Origin: Nocardioides sp. dk884
GTDB taxonomy: Bacteria > Actinomycetota > Actinomycetes > Propionibacteriales > Nocardioidaceae
Direction: 5' to 3'
Length of the DNA: 64,000 bases
Assembly (NCBI RefSeq): GCF_009557055.1
Contig: NZ_CP045649.1
Coordinates: 124,001-188,000 of the forward strand
This document shows positions 58,594 through 64,000 of the stretch, one piece after another. The notes beneath the pieces are model-generated. The model was not told where the DNA came from, searched no databases, and saw nothing but the letters and a program-made list of their open reading frames with translations. Made by a program: the position numbers and the translations under genes. Within the stretch, counting starts at the first letter, position 1, and each line of letters opens with the position of its first letter.

Positions 58594-59763
58594 ATGCCCA
58601 AGGCCGTAGTCATCGGAGCAACCCGCACCGCGGTGGGAACCGCCCGCAGAGGAACCCTGACCGAGACCTCCGCCGAGGTCCTGGCCTCGCACGTCGTCCA
58701 GGAGGTCGTCGCCCGCTCGGGCCTGCCGGGTGACCGGTACGACGACGTCTACTTCGGCGACGTGCTGTACGGCGGCGGCGACATCGGCCGCTACGCCGCC
58801 GACGCCATCGGGCTCGAATCCGTTCCCGGGATCTCGGTCAACCGCCACTGCGCCAGCAGCCTGACCACGACAGGTCTGGCCGCCGCGACGATCATGTCCG
58901 GGATGGAGTCGGCGATCATCGCGGGCGGAGTGCAGGCCAGCTCGCTCGGCCCGATCTCGAGCTTCCGCAAGCCGCACACGGAGGCGGACTACGAGCAGCG
59001 GATGCCGCCCACCTTCCAGCATCGCGACGGCGTCGACGACAACGTGCAGTTCACCGTCGGGTGGAACCTGGCCCAGAAGTTCGGCATCAGCCGGGAGCGG
59101 CTCGATGCCTGGGCGCTGCGCTCGCACCAGCGAGCCGTCGCCGCGATCGACGAGGGCAGGTTCCTCGAGGAGATCACCCCCATCACGGTGGTGAACAAGG
59201 CGGGAGAGACGGTCGAGTTCAAGGTCGACGAGCACCCGCGGCGCGACACCACGATGGAGAAGCTCGCCGCGCTGAAGCCGCTCCGCCCGGACATCGAGGG
59301 CTTCTCGATCACGGCGGGCAACGCGGCGGGCGGCAACGACGCGGCCTCAGCCCTGGCGCTGGCCAGCGACGAGCTCGCCGCGAGCGAGGGCCTCGAGGTG
59401 CTGGCCGAGATCGTGGCCTGGGGATCGGTCGGGGTCGACCCGAGGTACACCGGGACCGGCGCGCTCGCTGCCGCGGACAAGGTGCTCAAGCGGGCCGGCC
59501 TGCGGATCGAGGACATCACCCTCTGGGAGATCAACGAGGCCTTCGCGACGGTGCCCGTCGTGGCCTGCCAGGAGATGGGCATCGACGAGGAGCTCGTGAA
59601 CTTCTCCGGCAGCGGCTGCTCGATCGGCCACCCGGTCGCCGCGTCCGGTGGCCGGATGCTCAACACCCTGATCTATGAGCTGCGCCGTCGCGGTGGCGGT
59701 CTCGGCATGGCGACCATGTGCGCCGGTGGCGGTCAGGGCGGCGCAGTTCTCATCAGGGTCTGA
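58594..59763 (+). CDS. Thiolase (acetyl-CoA acetyltransferase family)
   Basis: This 389-residue thiolase has the acylated Cys86 in SVNRHCASSLTTTG, the His in CSIGHPVAASGGRM and the second Cys in TMCAGGGQGGAVL. It also has the central block WEINEAFATVPVVACQEMG. This is the degradative-type layout with all catalytic residues. It would split a 3-oxoacyl-CoA. The VOC gene follows after 27 bp in the same direction, with an SDR gene on the other side. Confidence 0.94.
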   Translation: MPKAVVIGATRTAVGTARRGTLTETSAEVLASHVVQEVVARSGLPGDRYDDVYFGDVLYGGGDIGRYAADAIGLESVPGISVNRHCASSLTTTGLAAATIMSGMESAIIAGGVQASSLGPISSFRKPHTEADYEQRMPPTFQHRDGVDDNVQFTVGWNLAQKFGISRERLDAWALRSHQRAVAAIDEGRFLEEITPITVVNKAGETVEFKVDEHPRRDTTMEKLAALKPLRPDIEGFSITAGNAAGGNDAASALALASDELAASEGLEVLAEIVAWGSVGVDPRYTGTGALAAADKVLKRAGLRIEDITLWEINEAFATVPVVACQEMGIDEELVNFSGSGCSIGHPVAASGGRMLNTLIYELRRRGGGLGMATMCAGGGQGGAVLIRV

Positions 59764-59790
59764 GGCCCACCAACAGGAGGAGCGGACAGC

Positions 59791-60747
59791 ATGGCGATCA
59801 AGCCGGTCACCAAGACCAGCGAGTACGGCATCGGGCAGATGGTGCATGCCATCCATATGACCGACGACGTGCCGAAGCTGCAGAAGTGGTGGGAGGAGGT
59901 CTTCGGCGGCTTCACCTACTTCGGCGTCGACGAGCCGAACTACCTGCCGATCGAGGATCGGCGCGCCTGCCTGCTCATGGTGCGCGACCTCTGCATCGAG
60001 GTCATGGCGCCGGCGATGAACGAGGCGGGCGAGGTCAACAGTCCCCAGCTCCCCGTGGGCAGGTTCTACTCCAAGTTCGGACAGCACCTGCACTCGGTCG
60101 GCTACTACGTCGAGGACATCGTGGGGCTGGGCAACCACATGATCGATAACGGCATCTACATCGGCAAGCCCGGTGGCGGTGCGGTGGAGTCGATGGACGA
60201 CCCCAACCTCATGTACTTCTACCCGAGCCCGAAGTACACGGCGGGCCTGATGGTCGAGGTCTCGAAGCACCCGATGCCGAACGACCCGCGGGAGAAGGAG
60301 GAGTGGTCGTCGCTGTGGAACGTCACCTCGCACCACCCCCTCACCATCGAGCGCTTCTCCTACGTCACGCTCGGCGTCCGCGAGCTCGAGCCCGCGGTGG
60401 AGGTCTACGTGAACGCCTTCAAGGCCGTACCGCTCGAGGAGGGCATCGACGAGGACCTCGGCGCGAAGTACGTCAACCTCCACCTCGGCGACTGCTTGCT
60501 GCAGATCGCCCAGCCCCTCGAGCCGACGTCGGACCTCGGGAAGCACGTGGAGCAGTACGGCAACTTCATCTACGGGCTGCGCTTCAAGGTGAGCGACGTC
60601 GACTCGGCTGAGCGCTGGCTGAAGACGAAGGGCGTGCGGACCACGCGCCCCCGCCCCGGCCTGCTCGTGCTCGACCCGAGCGACACCTTCAACGCGCCGA
60701 TCTTCCTCTCCGACGAGGAGATCGCGGGCGACCCGTTCGCCGGCTGA
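59791..60747 (+). CDS. Two-domain VOC-family protein
   Basis: This 318-residue protein has two VOC modules. The first has MVHAIHMTDDVPKLQKWWEEVFGGF and LHSVGYYVEDIVGLGNHMIDNG. The second starts FSYVTLGVRELEPAVEVYVNAF and ends FIYGLRFKVSDVDSAERWLKTKG. Possible metal ligands are His19/21 and the His in HSVGYYV. A strong AGGAGG precedes the ATG. It follows the thiolase gene and probably belongs to the same pathway, but neither a dioxygenase nor an epimerase role can be chosen from sequence. Confidence 0.85.
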   Translation: MAIKPVTKTSEYGIGQMVHAIHMTDDVPKLQKWWEEVFGGFTYFGVDEPNYLPIEDRRACLLMVRDLCIEVMAPAMNEAGEVNSPQLPVGRFYSKFGQHLHSVGYYVEDIVGLGNHMIDNGIYIGKPGGGAVESMDDPNLMYFYPSPKYTAGLMVEVSKHPMPNDPREKEEWSSLWNVTSHHPLTIERFSYVTLGVRELEPAVEVYVNAFKAVPLEEGIDEDLGAKYVNLHLGDCLLQIAQPLEPTSDLGKHVEQYGNFIYGLRFKVSDVDSAERWLKTKGVRTTRPRPGLLVLDPSDTFNAPIFLSDEEIAGDPFAG

Positions 60748-60758
60748 ACGACGCGAGA

Positions 60759-60794
60759 CCACCAGAGCCCCGGCGAACGCCGGGGCTCTGGTGG
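60759..60794 (+). terminator. Bidirectional terminator between convergent genes
   Basis: CCACCAGAGCCCCGGCG pairs perfectly with CGCCGGGGCTCTGGTGG around an AA loop, a 17-bp stem. It lies 11 bp past the VOC stop (plus strand) and 4 bp past the MaoC-type stop (minus strand). It thus serves both. Confidence 0.88.
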
Positions 60795-60798
60795 CAGG

Positions 60799-61209
60799 TC
60801 ACCAGATCTCGACGACCGCGGAGCCGGGGGCCATCTTCTTGCCGTCGGCGTTCTCGGTCCACACGTCGAGGCTGACCACGGACGTGTCGGCCTCCTGTGA
60901 CACCGCTGTGACGACGGCCTTCGTGGTCACGACCCCCTTGGTGTTGGGCGCGCGGAAGTCGCAGCTGAGGCTCCTGATGCGGCCCTGGTCGCCCAGCCAG
61001 CTGCGCAGGAGGACGTGGAGGTAGGACCACTGCAGGTTGCCCATGCCGAACGCGCCGGGCATGCCAGCGGCGCGACCGGCCTCGTCGTCCATGTGGATGG
61101 GCACGAACTCGTAGTTCACCGCCGCATAGCGGTTCCAGTTGTGGAACCCGGTGTCGCGGACGAGCGGAGGGAGCTCGGCGCCGACCTCGGGTGCGGGAGA
61201 CAGAATCAT
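60799..61209 (-). CDS. MaoC-type hydratase/dehydratase subunit
   Basis: This 136-residue hot-dog-fold protein has the hydratase-like block NRYAAVNYEFVPIHMDDEAGRAAGMPGAFGMGNLQWSYL, in which the Asp and His of the enoyl hydratase motif are recognisable. GDQGRIRSLSCDFRAPNTKG follows. It lies 13 bp after a second hot-dog gene. In several actinobacterial steroid pathways a pair of half-size MaoC proteins forms one active hydratase, and this pair has that look. Confidence 0.87.
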   Translation of the reverse strand: MILSPAPEVGAELPPLVRDTGFHNWNRYAAVNYEFVPIHMDDEAGRAAGMPGAFGMGNLQWSYLHVLLRSWLGDQGRIRSLSCDFRAPNTKGVVTTKAVVTAVSQEADTSVVSLDVWTENADGKKMAPGSAVVEIW

Positions 61210-61222
61210 CGCGGGTCCTTTC

Positions 61223-61747
61223 TCAGTACCGGATCAAGGTCATCGTCGAGCGCTTCACGAGGTCGCCGTCCTGGTTGGTCCAGGTGTCGACGGTCGTGCT
61301 GAAGAGCATCAGGCCGAGGCGTCCTTCACGCTCGGCGTACTCGCCCAGCGTCCGCACGCTCGTGATGACGTCGCCGGCCCGGATCGGAACGCCGTACTCG
61401 ACGCTCATGCCGCCGTTGAGCATCTTCGTCAGGCCCGGCCCCTCGACCCCCACCTGGTTCTCGGTCATGTCGGGGTTGATGGTCAGGTCGGGCCGCTCGA
61501 TGGCCTCCGCCGAGCGCTGCGAGGAGGCCGGTCGCCAGGCCGAGGACATGGCGTTGAACTCCTCCGGCGCGATCATCGGGCTGCCGTCGGCGGGCGCATC
61601 GAGGTACCTGGCCGGCGGATCGTCGGGCCAGTACGTCGCGATGGCCCACCTGCGGATGTCGTTCTCGCCGACCGGATAGCTGACGGTACGGCCGATCTCG
61701 GTGCCGACCGCTTTGCTCATGGCCGCCGAGACGTAGGACTCGGTCAC
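61223..61747 (-). CDS. MaoC-type / FAS1-like dehydratase subunit
   Basis: This 174-residue protein has the N-terminal MaoC dehydratase pattern: VGTEIGRTVSYPVGENDIRRWAIATYWPDDPPARYLD, then GMSVEYGVPIRAGDVITSVRTLGEYAEREGRLG and TTVDTWTNQDGDLVKRSTMTLIRY. It lacks a full hydratase motif, as expected for the non-catalytic half of a two-subunit enzyme. The GTG at 61747 follows AAGGAGAC; the frame is open far upstream over another gene. It precedes the hydratase-like gene and is probably its partner. Confidence 0.87.
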   Translation of the reverse strand: MTESYVSAAMSKAVGTEIGRTVSYPVGENDIRRWAIATYWPDDPPARYLDAPADGSPMIAPEEFNAMSSAWRPASSQRSAEAIERPDLTINPDMTENQVGVEGPGLTKMLNGGMSVEYGVPIRAGDVITSVRTLGEYAEREGRLGLMLFSTTVDTWTNQDGDLVKRSTMTLIRY

Positions 61748-61803
61748 GGTGTCTGTCTCCTTGTGGTGGGTGCCGTCGTGGGGGTGCTGTTGCGGGTCTG
61801 GCG

Positions 61804-63171
61804 TCATCGGGCGTGCCGGACGACGAACTCCTCGAGCTGACGGATGTTGCGCACCTCGAACACGCCGCTGCAGTGCGGCTGGTAGGTGTCGATGAGGCAG
61901 TCGCCGTCGTGCCACGTCGCCTTCCGCTCCGGGCTCAGCCAGAAGACTCGGCCGGCGCGTCGGGCGATCGCCTTCAGGCAGTCCTCCTGGGCGTCGCGGT
62001 AGTTGCCGCGCGCGTCGCCGAGCACCATCACGATGGTGCTCGGGTCGAGCTGGTGGCCGCAGGAGCGCCAGAACTGCTGGAAGGTGCGGCCGTAGTCGGA
62101 GTGCCCGTCGAGATGTACGCCGAGGCGGTGCGCGTCGATGTGCGCCGCGGTCCGCCGCAGGTCGGTGCTGTCGTGCAGCAGGTCGCTGACCTCGTCCGGG
62201 CCGTCGACGAAGACGAAGCTGCGCACCGAGTGGAACCTGCGGTGCAACCCGTGGGCGAGGGAGAGGGTGAAGCGCGCGAAGGAGGCCACCGAGCCCGAGA
62301 TGTCCGCGAGCACCACCAGTCCCGGCTTCGGTGGACGGCGTGGATGGAAGGCCGGGCGGGCCGGCACGCCTCCGGTCGCCATCGACGCGCGCAATGTCCT
62401 GCGGATGTCGAGGCGACCGTCGGGCGGGCGGGCCGCCGCGTGCGCGAGCCGCCTCTCGAGCCGCGAGGGCAGGGTGTCCATGACCGACGACAGCCGGAGG
62501 ATGTCCTGGGTCGAGGCGGTGAGGAAGTCGACGTCCTCGGGCAGGCCTGCGCGTACGGCGTCGGCGACGGAGCTCGCTCCGCGGTCGTGCACCAGGCGGC
62601 GGCGCACCTCCGTCTCGATCGCCTGGCGCAGCACCTCGAGGCGGCGGTCGACCTCGTCGCGCCAGAGTCGCGCCCTCAGCGAGGAGAGGGGGTCGTGGTC
62701 GCTGCGCGGGAGCTCGCCCTCGAGCTCGTCGCGGAGCCGGTCGGGACCGACGGCACGGTAGGCCTTCATCACATGGACGTTGCCGGCGACGGGCGCGCCC
62801 GGCTGGATCGTGACGTGACGCTCGACGAGCTCGTGGGCGGCGACCGTGGTGGCGACGGCGTCGCGGCGGGACAGGGCGGTGCGGGCGAACTCGCGCAGCG
62901 AGTCCTGGTCCAGGCCGCGCAGGTGGCGGGCGACCACGTCCGAGCCGTCGGTCCCGGCGGTCTCCGCCGCGGTGTCGGCGAACAGCGGCGCGATGCTGGC
63001 CAGCGCCCGCCGCGCCTCGTCGTCTTTGACCAGCACCATCTCGAGGGCGAGCATCGCCCGCTCGGCGCCGACGACGGCGAGGGCGGCGTAGGTGTCTCGG
63101 ATCTCCTCGGTCGACACCGGGACGCCGATCGACCGCAGGTGCTGCGCGAGCCCGAGCACGTCGTAGGACAT
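61804..63171 (-). CDS. VWA-domain protein (CoxE-like)
   Basis: This 455-residue protein has a helical N-terminal part of about 280 residues and a C-terminal von Willebrand A domain with MIDAS motif ADISGSVASF near residue 290, then SVRSFVFVDG and STIVMVLGDARGNYRDAQ. This is the CoxE arrangement. Such proteins usually work with a MoxR-type AAA ATPase in maturing metal enzymes, but no MoxR gene is in the window. The ATG at 63171 is 27 bp from the divergent hydrolase ATG. It precedes the MaoC pair on the same strand. Confidence 0.88.
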   Translation of the reverse strand: MSYDVLGLAQHLRSIGVPVSTEEIRDTYAALAVVGAERAMLALEMVLVKDDEARRALASIAPLFADTAAETAGTDGSDVVARHLRGLDQDSLREFARTALSRRDAVATTVAAHELVERHVTIQPGAPVAGNVHVMKAYRAVGPDRLRDELEGELPRSDHDPLSSLRARLWRDEVDRRLEVLRQAIETEVRRRLVHDRGASSVADAVRAGLPEDVDFLTASTQDILRLSSVMDTLPSRLERRLAHAAARPPDGRLDIRRTLRASMATGGVPARPAFHPRRPPKPGLVVLADISGSVASFARFTLSLAHGLHRRFHSVRSFVFVDGPDEVSDLLHDSTDLRRTAAHIDAHRLGVHLDGHSDYGRTFQQFWRSCGHQLDPSTIVMVLGDARGNYRDAQEDCLKAIARRAGRVFWLSPERKATWHDGDCLIDTYQPHCSGVFEVRNIRQLEEFVVRHAR

Positions 63172-63198
63172 AATAAGGTAGATGATAGTGTGAATTGC
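63172..63198. promoter_or_regulatory. Short A/T-rich divergent promoter
   Basis: Only 27 bp separate the VWA gene start (minus) and the hydrolase start (plus). The stretch is A/T-rich (AATAAGGTAGATGATAGTGT), in sharp contrast to the surrounding GC-rich DNA. A shared or overlapping promoter is likely, and one or both transcripts may be leaderless. Confidence 0.5.
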
Positions 63199-63864
63199 AT
63201 GCACAAGCCACCCGTCATCTTCGTGCACGGCCTGGGCAGCACCTACGCCGCCAACTGGGTCCGGTCGGGCTGGGCCGACCTGGTGGCGGCCGAGGGGCGC
63301 ACGCCGCTCGGCCACGACATGGCCGGCCACGGCGACGCGCCGCTGCTCGAGCCTCCGGACGACACCGGACCGGGCCGGCTGTGCCGGCAGATCGAGGAGT
63401 CGGGCGGGCCGGCGGACGTCGTCGGGTTCTCCGCCGGCTCCGTGCTCGCGCTGACCGCCGCGGTGCAGCGGCCCGACATCTTCCACCGCCTGGTCCTGAT
63501 GGGCACCGGCGACCGGTCCTACCTGCTCACCCTCGAGCAGAAGCGGGCGAGCCTCGCGGCCGGGATGGACAGCCCGACGATGGCCGGCGTGCGCTTGGCC
63601 GCCGAGCGCGCCGGCAACGACTTCGCGCAGGTACTGGAGTCCTCGCATCACACCCATCCGGTCCCGTCGTTCGAGGAGATGTCGGTTGTGAGGTGTCCGG
63701 TGCTGATCGTGCTCGGCGAGGACGACTTCGTGGGTCCGGCCGACCGGCTCCTCGACGCTCTTCCGGACGCGCGCCTCGTCAGCCTGCGGCGCACCGACCA
63801 CTTCTCCACCACGCAGCGCTTCGAGGCGCAGGAGGCCGTCCTGAAGTTCCTGGCCGAGGACTGA
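63199..63864 (+). CDS. Alpha/beta hydrolase
   Basis: This 221-residue protein has the oxyanion block VIFVHGLGSTYAANW, the nucleophile elbow VVGFSAGSVLAL (Ser in GFSAGS), the acid in LIVLGEDDFVGP and the His in LRRTDHFSTTQRF. It is a little shorter than most family members because the cap is small. It is divergent from the VWA gene and probably acts on an ester, lactone or thioester in the local catabolic route. The ATG at 63199 comes just before the first beta strand; the open frame further upstream lies antisense to the VWA gene. Confidence 0.9.
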   Translation: MHKPPVIFVHGLGSTYAANWVRSGWADLVAAEGRTPLGHDMAGHGDAPLLEPPDDTGPGRLCRQIEESGGPADVVGFSAGSVLALTAAVQRPDIFHRLVLMGTGDRSYLLTLEQKRASLAAGMDSPTMAGVRLAAERAGNDFAQVLESSHHTHPVPSFEEMSVVRCPVLIVLGEDDFVGPADRLLDALPDARLVSLRRTDHFSTTQRFEAQEAVLKFLAED

Positions 63865-63874
63865 GCGCCGAGAC

Positions 63875-64000
63875 TCAGAGCGCGCGCGGGTCGGCCTGGC
63901 GGGGGATCCTCAGCGCGACCAGCAGCGCGAGCACGCTGGCGCCGAAGCAGATCCAGAACAGGGTCCGGAACGCCGTCCACTCGGGCATCTCGTGCCCGTC
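63875..64000 (-). CDS. C-terminal end of a membrane protein (partial)
   Basis: The frame is open to the window edge and encodes the last 41 residues of a protein. It has a polar start, a membrane helix (TLFWICFGASVLALLVAL) and a short basic tail ending ADPRAL. It could be the last helix of an MFS transporter, but the family cannot be fixed from this fragment. Confidence 0.55.
   Translation of the reverse strand, partial: DGHEMPEWTAFRTLFWICFGASVLALLVALRIPRQADPRAL

Overview
The window is a high-GC actinobacterial chromosome segment. Codon bias, GTG starts, ATGA/GTGA overlaps between genes, F420-dependent enzymes, a class E sortase, a recC-recB-recD operon and a fused pcaL gene suggest a Nocardioides-like member of the Propionibacteriales. 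The genus is an inference from gene content only.

Layout. (1) 1-7.75 kb is the right part of a genomic island. It holds a nest of insertion sequences: an IS3-family remnant, a 5'-truncated IS3-family element, a second IS3-family element, and an ISL3-family element inserted inside that one with a perfect 8-bp target duplication. Three further genes follow: a zinc-ribbon protein, a PD-(D/E)XK-like protein and a small acidic protein. The island appears to end at a 3' fragment of tRNA-Arg (7.70-7.74 kb), a typical attachment site. (2) 7.79-27.5 kb is a lanthipeptide gene cluster of the class V (lexapeptide/cacaoidin) type. It has three tandem precursor genes with near-identical leaders, an APH-type kinase, a HopA1-like protein, two kinase-fold-like proteins that lack the catalytic motif, an EpiD/LanD-type flavoprotein, an F420 luciferase-like reductase, a methyltransferase, an M16 peptidase pair, two ABC systems and several regulators. 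(3) 27.7-33.0 kb holds assorted metabolic and regulatory genes, including a DUF2867-like gene broken by a 7-bp tandem repeat. (4) 33.1-40.8 kb is a branched-chain-amino-acid-type (Liv) ABC operon, followed by a pcaL-type fusion and a SnoaL-like gene, with two KstR-like palindromes. (5) 40.8-51.2 kb has a universal stress protein, a PGPGW membrane protein, recC-recB-recD and an ACT protein. (6) 51.2-55.9 kb has an MFS exporter, a secreted GH26-like hydrolase, and a short operon of glycosyltransferase, 47-residue LAATG membrane peptide and class E sortase. (7) 56.0-64.0 kb has a Ddn-like protein, MenB, and a CoA-type catabolic group (SDR, thiolase, VOC protein, two MaoC-type proteins, VWA protein, alpha/beta hydrolase).

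How the lanthipeptide genes should work together. Each precursor has an internal S-S-x-x-C and a C-terminal T-x4-C. The kinase and HopA1-like protein would dehydrate Ser/Thr and help form the N-terminal ring. The flavoprotein would decarboxylate the C-terminal Cys to close an AviMeCys ring with the conserved Thr. The F420 reductase could turn dehydroalanine into D-Ala. The methyltransferase would methylate the free N terminus after the M16 pair removes the leader, and the heterodimeric ABC exporter would release the product. These steps follow from known class V systems and are predictions here.

All gene calls come from reading the sequence; no database search was run.
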